NCBI GenBank assembly: GCA_050291935.1
Contig: JBNKKR010000001.1
Span: 1-64,000, forward strand
DNA: 64,000 nucleotides
Direction of reading: 5' to 3'
Origin: Desulfocapsa sp050291935
GTDB taxonomy: Bacteria; Desulfobacterota; Desulfobulbia; Desulfobulbales; Desulfocapsaceae
Positions 34,332 through 43,179 of the stretch are shown here, one piece after another. A model generated the notes under the pieces. The model had not been told where the DNA came from, did not search any database, and was given only the letters and a program-made list of their open reading frames with translations. The position numbers were made by a program, and so were the translations under genes. Each line of letters starts with the position of its first letter. Within the stretch, counting starts at the first letter, position 1.

Positions 34332-35393
34332 CTAGTTTGTACTCTGCGAGCCGCAGACATTCCTATAGAGCTGTAGATCTATTTTGACAAGGGGGTAGAG
34401 GGCCCTTCTGATGGCTTGATCGTCCCGGTCAAAAAGCGCTTTGTTTTTTGCCTTATTGTGAATGATGGTTTGTTCGCAATGAATGGCATCATATTGCCTG
34501 CAGAAATCCCTGGTAAACTTTCTATATTGTTCAGTAATGCCTATTTTTTGGAATTGTTTGAGGTTCTGTCTTGCATTGTCCAAATCGTAGCTTTTTACTT
34601 TTTGGGGATGGTAATCGAGAAAATATCGCGTTTGGCAATTATCAAAAAATTCAAGTTCGGCGCCGCTAAGCCCCTGCACAAAAGCATGTACCGCATCAGG
34701 CTTGTTAAGATTTATTCCCCGTATCTTCCTTGCCATATCCAGGACAACGGGATGATGTTGAAGGCAAAATCCCGACTTTGGCTTGTCCAGTATTGCCTGT
34801 ACCCAGTTGAGGTGAGAATGGAGATGGCTGTACGGTTCCCGCAGTATGGTATAAAGATCGAACTGGGACAGGTTAAAGAACTTTTTTAATCTTCGCATGG
34901 GCAAGTGGCCCGCAATGTAATTGTATTTCTTTTTTAATGATGCGTAGCGGTTTTCATGTTCTATGTGGGTTATGGCGTTTTCAGGGGAAAAATAGCCTGT
35001 CGCAAAGGTGTTAAAAGAGGTGCCGGCTGTCTTTGGAATATGCATAAAGAGAACATGGGGTAATGGGTTTTTTAACACGGTGGTTATACGATTTGCAGGT
35101 ACTATAACCAGCGGCTTATGATCATTATTGACCATGATGGAAATATCTCTTTTTTGCATACGGGAATATATTTCCGGCATAGAGAACGTGAATCCACAGT
35201 ATCCCGAAGGGTGTCTTCCATGGGCTTGCAGATCGCTTCTTTTCTGATTTGCAAGGGTCGCGCCCAATCTTTTGTCTCCAGCAAAGAAGTTTAGCGTTAC
35301 AGGACTGCTTTTACGAAAGCGATTAAAGCACCATCCAGAGAGTAACTTGTTGTTTGTAATGTCAATTGAACATGCATAGAGTAAATTTCGCAT
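34332..35393 (-). CDS. Sulfotransferase family 2-like protein
   Basis: A 353-residue protein whose C-terminal 230 residues match the Golgi-type sulfotransferase family 2 fold. The 5'-phosphosulfate loop is 'FMHIPKTAGTSFN' (about 116-128), and the 3'-phosphate-binding region is 'YTILREPYSHLHSHLNW'. These enzymes move sulfate from PAPS to sugars. The N-terminal 105 residues form an extra beta-rich domain ('LLSGWCFNR', 'GYCGFTFSMPEI') often found ahead of such enzymes. No signal peptide is seen. It lies 8 bases from the lipoprotein gene on the same strand, so it may be co-transcribed with the exported proteins upstream. A surface glycan is the plausible acceptor. Confidence 0.8.
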   Translation of the reverse strand: MRNLLYACSIDITNNKLLSGWCFNRFRKSSPVTLNFFAGDKRLGATLANQKRSDLQAHGRHPSGYCGFTFSMPEIYSRMQKRDISIMVNNDHKPLVIVPANRITTVLKNPLPHVLFMHIPKTAGTSFNTFATGYFSPENAITHIEHENRYASLKKKYNYIAGHLPMRRLKKFFNLSQFDLYTILREPYSHLHSHLNWVQAILDKPKSGFCLQHHPVVLDMARKIRGINLNKPDAVHAFVQGLSGAELEFFDNCQTRYFLDYHPQKVKSYDLDNARQNLKQFQKIGITEQYRKFTRDFCRQYDAIHCEQTIIHNKAKNKALFDRDDQAIRRALYPLVKIDLQLYRNVCGSQSTN

Positions 35394-35400
35394 TGTATTC

Positions 35401-36243
35401 TTATAACGGTTGTGAAGGTTTAGCAGGTTTATCCATTAAGGTAACAGTTGCCCATAGTTGTAAAGATTCTTGGCGGTCCTTAGCCGGTGGCCCTCCATTT
35501 GGTGGTATGCCACCGCCTCCCATGGGTGGGCCGTCCGGTGGTGGGCCACCAGGACCTCCCCTCGCCATTTGGCCCGTAGGGGGATGGCCCATATAGGGAT
35601 TGTTTTGCGGCCCTCCACTTTCAAAACCTATGCTAATGGTATGTTCTTGCGAGCTGCTGGAAAAGGGCAGTTGGAGTTCATAAATGAGAAAATTTAGTTT
35701 TACTCCCAGATGGGCGCGGATACCCATTTGCGCAGCTTCACTTGTTGACACTACTTGACGATGATGGCCACCCACGTCGCCTTTTAGGATAGCCAGCGAA
35801 TAATCCTTTTCTGTGTTCACTCTCTGCAAAGGTGATTGCTCCGAAATGTTATCCTTTGGTTCTCCAGGGCGCATGTGACCATCGTCATTGTTGTTATGTT
35901 CCTCTGCCACAGGAAAACAAATGCCACCTTTTTTTTCGTTATTGCCAGCTTCGTCAATCCAGATAGAGAGGCCGTCTCGTAAGATGGACGACTGCATATC
36001 GTGATCCTTTGTCAGCAGACGAATATAGATGTGAGACGCATCGTTGAGCACAGATATGAGTAGTGTTGAGTCCTGTATCAAATAACTGCCTGAATCAGGC
36101 CATTCTGAGATATCGCCATCAATGCTAATAGGTTCTGTACGCCACTGGCTCACCAGCTTAACCTCTTCATTGCATCCGTAGAGAGAAAAGAGGGTGAGTG
36201 CCAATAACAGAATAAAGCCAAGTCCCATATTTCCAGTTATCAT
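35401..36243 (-). CDS. Exported lipoprotein with Gly/Pro-rich tail
   Basis: A 280-residue protein with a lipoprotein signal (L-Y-G-C, Cys about residue 24). The domain at about 35-215 resembles a carbohydrate-binding or DOMON-like beta sandwich: 'ISIDGDISEWPDSGSYL', 'DASHIYIRLLTKD', 'GLSIWIDEAGNN', 'FLIYELQLPF'. 'I-D-G-x-x-x-E-W' followed by an 'I-W-I-D' strand is common in family-9-type binding modules. The last 65 residues are rich in Gly, Pro and Met ('GGPGGPPPDGPPMGGGGIPP'). Translation is coupled to the upstream exported protein by an ATGA overlap. Function unknown; a periplasmic or outer-membrane partner of its neighbour is likely. Confidence 0.7.
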   Translation of the reverse strand: MITGNMGLGFILLLALTLFSLYGCNEEVKLVSQWRTEPISIDGDISEWPDSGSYLIQDSTLLISVLNDASHIYIRLLTKDHDMQSSILRDGLSIWIDEAGNNEKKGGICFPVAEEHNNNDDGHMRPGEPKDNISEQSPLQRVNTEKDYSLAILKGDVGGHHRQVVSTSEAAQMGIRAHLGVKLNFLIYELQLPFSSSSQEHTISIGFESGGPQNNPYMGHPPTGQMARGGPGGPPPDGPPMGGGGIPPNGGPPAKDRQESLQLWATVTLMDKPAKPSQPL

Positions 36244-36929
36244 GGGCGTTCGCCTCTGTGATGTGGAGGTGCAGGGTGATGCCCAGCTCTTCCCGGTTCC
36301 ATTTCACCCTGAATTTTTGTAAAGAGTGCAAGCTGCTTTTCATCTAATATTTTACCAAGGCTTTTCTGCAGTTCTGCATGTTGGGCAAGCATTGCTTTAT
36401 GCAATGTAAGTAATTCTTCTTGGTTGATTCCAAGATTTTCCAAAACAGTTTTCTGCTTAATAGATTCTTGTCTGATAAACTGAGCGATGATTTCTGTTTG
36501 ATCCCTGTCTAAAGGAAAAGCGTCTTTGAAAAGTGCAAGCTTTTCTTCATCGCTTAACACAAGGTAGGCAAAGGGATACTTATGAAATACTTCCTTTTGG
36601 GCTATTTCCAGCTGTTTTTCATTGAAGACGCTTATTAAACTTTTGGTGGCGAGCATGCTAAATTTACCTGAAATACCATGTAGCAACTCCATATCATGGT
36701 GATTTATGGAGGAACTTCTTTGGAGTTCATCCATCTTCCTATGGTTTTCGTCCAGGAGTGCATGGACCAGAGTGAGTTGCTCTTCTGTTGCATTTAACGC
36801 CATCTGCATCAGGGTCGATGGCCCTCTTTCATGGTCAGGTTTTGGGGGAGGTTGCTGGCCGTTGGCAACGACACCAAATGCAGCAATGGCCAAAGCAAGA
36901 ACGGTAAAAAAAACAGTTTTTGAACGCAT
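36240..36929 (-). CDS. Exported helical protein, Spy/CpxP-like
   Basis: A 229-residue protein with a cleavable signal ('MRSKTVFFTVLALAIAAFG', cleavage near residue 23, A-N-G-Q). The mature part is almost wholly alpha-helical and charged, with repeated 'L-x-L-x-x-A-L-L-D-E', 'LSDEEKLALFKDAF', 'INQEELLTLHKAM' and 'LDEKQLALFTKIQ' segments that resemble the L-T-x-x-Q helices of periplasmic Spy/CpxP chaperones. Both ends are rich in Pro, His and Arg ('QQPPPKPDHERGP', 'HHPAPPHHRGER'). A triple GTAAA-type box lies 108 bases upstream, so it is probably a target of the Cpx-like system. CpxP analogy is inferred from shape and context, not from a diagnostic motif. Confidence 0.65.
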   Translation of the reverse strand: MRSKTVFFTVLALAIAAFGVVANGQQPPPKPDHERGPSTLMQMALNATEEQLTLVHALLDENHRKMDELQRSSSINHHDMELLHGISGKFSMLATKSLISVFNEKQLEIAQKEVFHKYPFAYLVLSDEEKLALFKDAFPLDRDQTEIIAQFIRQESIKQKTVLENLGINQEELLTLHKAMLAQHAELQKSLGKILDEKQLALFTKIQGEMEPGRAGHHPAPPHHRGERP

Positions 36930-37222
36930 AATAAACTCCAGTAGTAATAGTAGTGAAAATAATTGCCACCGTCTGAAAAGTCAGATAATGGTCTTCGGTC
37001 TGGAGTTTGATTTACTGCATCCCTTCTCTGGTTGCCGTTAAGCTTGGGTTAAGTTTTGTAAAGTTGTGTGGACAGGTCCCAGGCGCGGTCTTTCTACTCA
37101 CCTGTTAACTCCCCTATGATGAATATAGGGGTTCCCGCTTTATAGTAGTTCCTAAATCCACATCTATACGATTTTCCCAACTCGTATATTATTAATTTTT
37201 CGTGAAACCATAAGGGGGAAGG
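36930..37222. other. Divergent regulatory gap between Spy/CpxP-like gene and PAS kinase
   Basis: 293 bases without a gene. It contains the triple CpxR-type box (37037-37062) and an inverted repeat CCCCTAT/ATAGGGG (37111-37131) with a 7-base loop between the box and the kinase start. The GGGGGAAGG ahead of 37223 is the kinase ribosome-binding site. Confidence 0.65.
37037..37062 (+). promoter_or_regulatory. Triple CpxR-type box upstream of Spy/CpxP-like gene
   Basis: GTTAA-N6-GTTAA-N5-GTAAA on the plus strand, 108 bases upstream of the minus-strand gene at 36929. The 24 bases from 37048 match those from 47616 at 23 positions (GTTAAGTTTTGTAAAG then TTGTGTGG). Spacing N6 then N5 is identical at both loci. 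Confidence 0.65.
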
Positions 37223-38710
37223 ATGTCATTTTTCAAAATATTTACTCCAGTATCGTATTGGATTTTGATTGTGTTATGGTCGTCTATTTTTGTTTTTTAT
37301 CTAAGGCGTATTGTCTCCAAAAAAATGAAAAATAAGCTCCTTGGCACCTTGTTGGTCATTTTGGCCATCGATGCTTTTCGTACTCTCTTTGAAAGTGTTT
37401 ATTTCGGTCTTTGGTACACCTCACTCGTTGGCTTTATTCCCCAATCGATTCATAAGGTTCTTGTGCAACCGGCCAATGTCTTTATCCCCAAATTTATAAA
37501 TGTAATCGCTGCCATTTTGATCATTATTATGGTTCTGCGCCGGTGGATTCCCCAGGAAGAAGAGGAACGAATAAAAGAGAAAGTAAGAGTCAAAGACNNN
37601 NNNNNNNTGGAACGGCAAATAGCAGTACAAAAGGAAACTGAAGAGCTTTTACATGCTGTTATTGAAGCAGCCCCTGTTGCTATAATCGGTCTTGATTTGG
37701 ACGGTAATGTGCAAAACGTATGGAATCCGGCTGCTGAGAAGATGCTTGGATGGAAGGCGGAGGAGGTGATGGGGCGTCATCTTCCTACTGTGGACACTAC
37801 AAATGAGGAAGAGTTTAGGAAATTTCGAGAAATGGTTCGCCAGGGCATGACGTTAAATGGCATTGAGGTGCAGAGGCAAAGACGCGATGGCTCACCCATT
37901 GATTATAGTATTTACGGATCACCGCTGCGCGATGTGGATGGTGGAATTATTGGTAATATCGCGGTGCTTGTCGATATAGGGGAACGGAAAGCAGCCATTA
38001 AGGCCATCCGCAAGAGTAATACGGATTTGAAAAGAAGGAACGAGGAGCTTGATAACTTTACCTTTATCGCCAGCCACGACTTACAAGAGCCACTCAGAAA
38101 ATTGATGGCATTTAGTAACCTTTTGGAAAAAGATCTGGGTGATCAGGTTGATGACAATGTAAGGAAAGATATTCATTTTATCAGTGATGCGGCAAGGCGA
38201 ATGGATACCCTTATCCAAGATCTTCTTGCCCTGTCACGCTCAAGTCGTCATGAACTTGTCTTGCAGGAGCTACCCTTGACCGATTGCGTTGAGGATGCCC
38301 TGTATGCACTGAGTTCTGCCATTGAAGAAAAAGAGGCGAAGATCAATATCGAACCGCTGCCGGTAATACAGTGTGATAAGCGCCTGGTGACTCAACTTTT
38401 TCAAAACCTTATCGGCAATGGTCTGAAATTCAGTCATGAAATTCCAGCTCAGATCAGGATTACTCAGGAAGAAAAAGATGGGGATATCGTCTTTGGCGTG
38501 CAGGATAACGGCATTGGTATCTCAGCTGATTATTTTGGCAAGATATTTCTTCCTTTTAAACGTTTGCACGGTAAGACAGAGTTTCCTGGGACCGGTATGG
38601 GGCTTGCCATTGTCCAGAAAATTGTCGAGCGACATGGTGGGAAAATCTGGGTTGAATCGGAAACAACAAAAGGCTCCCATTTTCGCTTTACCCTTGGTTG
38701 TGGCGAATAG
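37223..38710 (+). CDS. Membrane PAS-domain sensor histidine kinase (contains assembly gap)
   Basis: A protein of about 495 residues with three N-terminal membrane helices (about 10-27, 38-56 and 88-107), then a charged linker interrupted by ten Ns, a PAS domain (about 140-260: 'AAPVAIIGLDLDGNVQNVWNPAAEKMLGWKAEEVMG'), a phytochrome-type HisKA 'TFIASHDLQEPLRKLMAFSNLL' with the phospho-acceptor His, and an HATPase with 'QNLIGNGLKFSH', 'VQDNGIGIS' and 'GTGMGLAIVQKIVERHGG'. The frame is kept across the gap. The next two genes encode receiver proteins, so it probably feeds a three-protein relay. The signal is unknown. Confidence 0.88.
   Translation: MSFFKIFTPVSYWILIVLWSSIFVFYLRRIVSKKMKNKLLGTLLVILAIDAFRTLFESVYFGLWYTSLVGFIPQSIHKVLVQPANVFIPKFINVIAAILIIIMVLRRWIPQEEEERIKEKVRVKDXXXXERQIAVQKETEELLHAVIEAAPVAIIGLDLDGNVQNVWNPAAEKMLGWKAEEVMGRHLPTVDTTNEEEFRKFREMVRQGMTLNGIEVQRQRRDGSPIDYSIYGSPLRDVDGGIIGNIAVLVDIGERKAAIKAIRKSNTDLKRRNEELDNFTFIASHDLQEPLRKLMAFSNLLEKDLGDQVDDNVRKDIHFISDAARRMDTLIQDLLALSRSSRHELVLQELPLTDCVEDALYALSSAIEEKEAKINIEPLPVIQCDKRLVTQLFQNLIGNGLKFSHEIPAQIRITQEEKDGDIVFGVQDNGIGISADYFGKIFLPFKRLHGKTEFPGTGMGLAIVQKIVERHGGKIWVESETTKGSHFRFTLGCGE
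37598..37607. other. Assembly gap (10 Ns)
   Basis: Ten undetermined bases inside the PAS kinase, in the charged linker after the last membrane helix. The frame on both sides agrees with exactly 10 bases or a multiple-of-three difference, so the real gap may be larger or smaller. Confidence 0.99.
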
Positions 38711-38757
38711 CCAAAGACTATGATGAAATGGTGAAGAAAGAAGGAGAAAGAAGAAAA

Positions 38758-39219
38758 ATGGAAGAAGTATCGAGAAGACCAGCAGTTATCCTGCTGGCCG
38801 AGGATGACCCTGGTGACCAGGAGTTGACCCGTTGGGCCTTAACCGAAGGCAAGATTAAAAATGAGCTCCATATTGTTGAAAATGGCGAGGAAGCTTTGGA
38901 TTATTTATTGCGGCGGGGAAAGTATAAGGACCCTGGGTTTGCCCCCTGGCCTGATATTTTTCTTCTGGATCTCAATATGCCGCGTATGGACGGGCGAGAG
39001 GTTCTTGAAGAGCTCAACAAGAATAAGGAGTTGCTGCCTCATCTGTCCACAGTGGTCCTTACTACCTCGAAGCAGGAAGAAGATATTTTGCGGAGTTACG
39101 ATTTAGGGGTTAAGTCATTTATAACAAAACCACTTGATTTTACACAATTTATAAAGGTTGTCCAAGTTTTAGAACATTATTGGCTGGAGATCGTTGTCCT
39201 GCCAAAACGACTTGGATAA
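38758..39219 (+). CDS. Stand-alone response regulator (Rcp1-like)
   Basis: A 153-residue single receiver domain of the Rcp1 type that partners phytochrome-like kinases. It has 'ILLAEDDPGDQELTRWAL' (acidic pocket plus the family-typical D-P-x-D), the phospho-acceptor in 'DIFLLDLNMPRMDG', Thr in 'VVLTTSKQEEDI' and Lys in 'FITKPLDF'. The extra loop 'RRGKYKDPGFAPWPD' after the second helix is diagnostic of the Rcp1 group. No output domain is present. I chose the ATG at 38758 with AAGGAG ahead; upstream Met codons give a lysine-rich extension. The gene follows its likely kinase by 47 bases. Confidence 0.88.
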   Translation: MEEVSRRPAVILLAEDDPGDQELTRWALTEGKIKNELHIVENGEEALDYLLRRGKYKDPGFAPWPDIFLLDLNMPRMDGREVLEELNKNKELLPHLSTVVLTTSKQEEDILRSYDLGVKSFITKPLDFTQFIKVVQVLEHYWLEIVVLPKRLG

Positions 39220-39265
39220 CATCGTGGAAACACAAAGCCAGCAGTGAGCTCTTACTGGAGAGATT

Positions 39266-40867
39266 ATGGACGAAGTTTTTAAAAAAGTGTTGATACTTGC
39301 CGTGGATGATGATCCGGGAGATCTGGAATTGTTAAAGCGTAAGCTCCTTAATATCAAAGATCCTTTCGTTGAGGTTATTGCTTGTCTCTCCTGGCGTGAG
39401 GCCAGGAGTAAATTGGAGCATCATCCTATCCAAATTGTGGTGGTTGATTATCTGTTGGGGGAAAGCACTGGATTGGACATTTTGACCTCGTTGCGAGAAC
39501 AAAAGGATGATCGACCGGTTATTGTATTAACGGGAAGAGGGGATGAAAAAATTGCAGCTCAGGTGACTCGTGCAGGTGCCGATGACTATTTAATTAAGGG
39601 AGAGTTGACTTCTGACATGCTGCGCCGCTCAATTACCATGGTGTTACGTCAGTATTCCCTGAGAAAAGAAAAAGAGGTGTTGGCCGAAGAGCTGCAACAG
39701 GCCAGACGTCTTGAAGAGATTGGCACCATGGCTGCAGGATTGGCCCATGATTTTAATAATATGCTTACCGCAATTCTTGGTCATATTGAACTTATAAAAA
39801 TCAAAAGTGTTGGCCGTAATGTCCAGGAGGATATAACCGTCGTGCAAGGAGTTTGCATGCAGATGGCTGAGCTTGTACAGACGCTGTTGAGTTTTAGTCG
39901 GCATGATTGTTCGCATATCGGACCAATAAATGTGCAGGAGTCTTGCAGGGAGATTCAGATGATCCTTAGGCACTCACTTCCCAAAAATGTCAATATGCAG
40001 CTCCAGGCACCAGATACACCTTTGGTTATCAATGGCTCAGCGGCCAATTTACAGCAAATTCTTATGAATCTTTGCCTCAATGGTGCCGATGCCATGCCAA
40101 ATGGCGGTATTTTGACCGTAAAAATGGATGAGGTGCTTATTACTGCTGATCAACTGGCCAAATATCCAGATCTTACTGAGGGGCGTCATGTGGTACTTGA
40201 AGTGCGAGATACAGGTGATGGCATTGCTCCTGGAATTAAAGAGAAGGTGTTTTTACCCTTTTTTACTACTAAAGGATTTTGCAGTAAAAAAGGGACCGGA
40301 CTTGGTCTTACTCTGGTTTGGCAAAACGTGAAGAATCTTGGGGGATTTATTTCTGTCTGCACTAAACCTGGAAACGGCACCACTTTTCGTATTCTCTTTC
40401 CAATTGTGGAGGAAGCATTGCCAAAACCGAACGTTGACCTGCCTGAAAAAGAACCATTTAGAGGTGAAGAGACAATTCTCCTTGTTGATGATGAAGAAGT
40501 GGTTCGGGATGTGGCCAGCCGCATTCTTCAACATTTAGGCTATAAGGTTTACACAGCCTCCGACGGCTATTCGGCAATTCAAATTTATAAGGTGCTGCAC
40601 GTTGATATCGATATGGTATTGCTTGATATCTCCATGCCGAGGATGGATGGTAAATCGTGTATCAAAGAGCTGATGGCAGTAAATCCAACAGTCCCTGTAC
40701 TCTTTGCCAGCGGTCACGATTTGACTGAGCACATCGATGAGCTGATTAGTCTTGGGGCAAAGGGGATGATTCAGAAGCCTTATCAAATCCACACGTTGTC
40801 TCGTAGAATTCGGGCTGTTTTAGAAGGGTCGCTCCAAGAAAAGGCCATCGTCTCGTTGGCATCATAA
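39266..40867 (+). CDS. Hybrid response regulator-histidine kinase (REC-HisKA-HATPase-REC)
   Basis: A 533-residue soluble protein. Receiver 1 (about 8-125) has 'LAVDDDPGDLEL' and Asp in 'IVVVDYLLGESTG'. A coiled coil (about 125-150) links to HisKA with 'MAAGLAHDFNNMLTAILGHIELIK', the NtrB-like H-D-F-N-N variant. HATPase_c follows with 'QQILMNLCLNGADAMPNGG', 'VRDTGDGI' and 'GTGLGLTLVWQNVKNLGG'. A second receiver (about 405-525) has 'ILLVDDEEVVRD' and Asp in 'DMVLLDISMPRMDG'. It has no membrane segment or DNA-binding output, so it acts inside a phosphorelay, presumably with the PAS kinase and single receiver before it. It is convergent with flgL. Confidence 0.9.
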   Translation: MDEVFKKVLILAVDDDPGDLELLKRKLLNIKDPFVEVIACLSWREARSKLEHHPIQIVVVDYLLGESTGLDILTSLREQKDDRPVIVLTGRGDEKIAAQVTRAGADDYLIKGELTSDMLRRSITMVLRQYSLRKEKEVLAEELQQARRLEEIGTMAAGLAHDFNNMLTAILGHIELIKIKSVGRNVQEDITVVQGVCMQMAELVQTLLSFSRHDCSHIGPINVQESCREIQMILRHSLPKNVNMQLQAPDTPLVINGSAANLQQILMNLCLNGADAMPNGGILTVKMDEVLITADQLAKYPDLTEGRHVVLEVRDTGDGIAPGIKEKVFLPFFTTKGFCSKKGTGLGLTLVWQNVKNLGGFISVCTKPGNGTTFRILFPIVEEALPKPNVDLPEKEPFRGEETILLVDDEEVVRDVASRILQHLGYKVYTASDGYSAIQIYKVLHVDIDMVLLDISMPRMDGKSCIKELMAVNPTVPVLFASGHDLTEHIDELISLGAKGMIQKPYQIHTLSRRIRAVLEGSLQEKAIVSLAS

Positions 40868-40895
40868 TGGAGAAAATAATTGGAAATCTTTACCG

Positions 40896-41777
40896 CTAGT
40901 ATAGGTAATCCATTAAATTAAGAGCAGATACCCTTGCAGTAACCTGCATGGTTGCTTCCAGTGAAAGCTCCATCTTGCTGATTTCTGAAAGCACCGCTGT
41001 AAGGTCTGTATCCTGGTTGCGCGAGAGGGTTTCTTGACACAGGAGTACTGCATTTTCGTGCATTTCAATCACGTCATCAATTCGGGCACAGTTGTTTCCA
41101 AGATAGCTTTGTTGGGTTCGAATCTGGGTTGCAGCGTCTTCAAGGGGAGATATCTGGCTGGATATGGTTGCGCCATTACCACTCTGAATGGCGGTGTGTA
41201 AGTCATCGAGGGTTGCAAAAAGATCAACCGGGCTTATAAATAACTCTTCCCCGGTAATATTTTTCCCCATTGTTATGCCAGCACTTATTGGAAGCATCTG
41301 GTGATCACTTGTCCCGTTGTAAACCACCGGGTCTCCGGAAAAGGGAATATTGTCATCATCGTATCCGGCAAAGATATATTTGCCGTCTACCTGTGCATTG
41401 GCAAGATCCAGCAACGTATCTTGAAGTTGCTCAACTTCACTGGCATAGGTGTTCCGGTCAATTTGTGAGAGTGTGTCATTTGCTGTGGCAACGGCTATCT
41501 CAGATGCTCTATCGAGGAGTTCTACCACGGAATCAATGTAAGTTTCCGCGGTGGATAGACTGTTTTGTATGTTTTGGCAATTTTCAATGTACTGTTCTCC
41601 AGCAATGATGGCTTTTCTATCACTTACTATTGCACGAACCAAAGAAGGATTATCCGATGGTTTTGCCACTTCAACACCCGTTGATGTTTTTACGTATAGC
41701 TGGTTAAGCGTATTGGAATTTCTTGTCAGGTTATACTGCAAAGTGTTGTAGGCAGAGGCGTCTCTTGTGATTATCAT
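40896..41777 (-). CDS. flgL: Flagellar hook-filament junction protein FlgL
   Basis: A 293-residue protein, the normal length for FlgL (HAP3), which joins FlgK to the filament. The flagellin-like N-terminus 'TRNSNTLNQLYVKTSTGVEVAKPSDNPSLVRAI' and the C-terminal helix 'ISKMELSLEATMQVTARVSALNLMDYL' form the conserved D0/D1 coiled coil. 'VDGKYIFAGYDDDNIPF' is the typical FlgL central motif. It lies 8 bases after the flgK stop and is the last gene of flgE-flgN-like-flgK-flgL. Export is by the flagellar type III apparatus, so no signal peptide is expected. Confidence 0.92.
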   Translation of the reverse strand: MIITRDASAYNTLQYNLTRNSNTLNQLYVKTSTGVEVAKPSDNPSLVRAIVSDRKAIIAGEQYIENCQNIQNSLSTAETYIDSVVELLDRASEIAVATANDTLSQIDRNTYASEVEQLQDTLLDLANAQVDGKYIFAGYDDDNIPFSGDPVVYNGTSDHQMLPISAGITMGKNITGEELFISPVDLFATLDDLHTAIQSGNGATISSQISPLEDAATQIRTQQSYLGNNCARIDDVIEMHENAVLLCQETLSRNQDTDLTAVLSEISKMELSLEATMQVTARVSALNLMDYLY

Positions 41778-41785
41778 TGTTTTTC

Positions 41786-43177
41786 CTATAAGTGAAGAAG
41801 GGTATCTAACATCTCTTTGACCACTGACAAATAGTTTGATGCAGCTTCATATCCGGTCTGGTACTGAACAAGGCGCAGCATCTCTTCATCTGTTGAAACT
41901 CCAGCTATTTCATCCCGTTTACTGAGTAGTTCATTGAAAAGCTCCGTGCTGTTGCTTAATTTTTCTTCATTGGAACTCACTGCAAGCCCCGCTTTTGCGG
42001 CAATCCTTGCATATTCTTCCTGGAAGGTGGAATTGTTGATGGTTTCACTGTCACGGAGCTCAGCCATTGCCAGGATCACGCTGTTGTCACCGCTAAGCCC
42101 GGTTGTTCCGGCGGCAACCAGCGAAGGGTCATCAATATTACGCGTGATCGAAGCTGCCGCCCCTTCCCATACTGGGGCTAAGGGATCAACGGGGGCAACA
42201 AGACTAAAGAGATCTGTTCCCGTTGTGCCGTTTTGGTCGATTCCTGTTGTGTGTATTGCATTGACTTGTGTTGCCAGTTCGTAGGCTAACTTATCAATAT
42301 CGTTTTTAATTTCAGGGAGATTGTCGTCTCGAACCGTAAGCAATCCTTTCAATGTCCCTCCGAAATCATCTCCATCAAGACTGTAGCTTGATTGTCCACT
42401 GGCAAGTGAGACCTGGGTTAGGCCATCAACACTATTTGTGGTGAACGTTGAAACCACACTTCCAGTTACCAGAGGCAGACCATTTTCCAGCTGCAAACAG
42501 ACCATTCCATCTCCATCACTATATATTGTAGCACCGCATGTTTCGCTTATTTCCTGCACCAACAGATCACGTGTATCCTGGAGGGTATTGGCACTGTTAC
42601 CGCTGGCCTCTGCCTGCATTATGCTTAGGTTAAGCTTACCGACTTGCTCTATTTGTTCATTGAGTGATGGAATAAGGGATTCAATACTTGTGTTGATACT
42701 GTTTGTGACATCGCTGAGTTGTTGATCGATGGTTTGAAAACGAGAACAAATATTTTCAGTCTCCTGGAGGAGTAGTTGTCTCTCGGTGCTTCCATCGGGA
42801 TTATTGGCTAGGTTTTCAAGGGCTGAAAAAAAACTGTCTATATCGCTGGAAAGGCTTGAATCGGTGATGTCAAGAATCTGTTCTATGTCGCCAAGCGGTG
42901 TACTTGCTGCTTCATATTCACCGTATATGGCACTTTGATTGACCAGTTGGCTGGTAATAAAAATATCTCCTGCCCGGTCGATGGTATTGATGGTGCTGCC
43001 GGTACCAAACAGTAGCCCTCCCTGCAAAAGTGGTGTGCTGCTGGTAGCCGAGGCCGTTTGTTTTGAATATCCTGCGGTGTTTACATTGGATATATTATTT
43101 CCCGTGACCTGTACTCCAGTCTGGTTTACAAAAATACCCGTTGCACCGGTATATAATGAAGTTATCAGGTTGCCCAT
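41786..43177 (-). CDS. flgK: Flagellar hook-associated protein FlgK
   Basis: A 463-residue HAP1. The N-terminal rod motif 'LYTGATGIFVNQTGVQVTGNNISNVNTAGYSKQ' is the flagellar axial signature, and the C-terminal 'GVSTDEEMLRLVQYQTGYEAASNYLSVVKEMLDTLLHL' matches the FlgK D0 domain. It sits at the hook tip and begins the hook-filament junction. It starts 2 bases after the flgN-like stop and ends 8 bases before flgL. The length is on the short side for FlgK, so the outer domain is reduced. Confidence 0.93.
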   Translation of the reverse strand: MGNLITSLYTGATGIFVNQTGVQVTGNNISNVNTAGYSKQTASATSSTPLLQGGLLFGTGSTINTIDRAGDIFITSQLVNQSAIYGEYEAASTPLGDIEQILDITDSSLSSDIDSFFSALENLANNPDGSTERQLLLQETENICSRFQTIDQQLSDVTNSINTSIESLIPSLNEQIEQVGKLNLSIMQAEASGNSANTLQDTRDLLVQEISETCGATIYSDGDGMVCLQLENGLPLVTGSVVSTFTTNSVDGLTQVSLASGQSSYSLDGDDFGGTLKGLLTVRDDNLPEIKNDIDKLAYELATQVNAIHTTGIDQNGTTGTDLFSLVAPVDPLAPVWEGAAASITRNIDDPSLVAAGTTGLSGDNSVILAMAELRDSETINNSTFQEEYARIAAKAGLAVSSNEEKLSNSTELFNELLSKRDEIAGVSTDEEMLRLVQYQTGYEAASNYLSVVKEMLDTLLHL

Positions 43178-43179
43178 TT

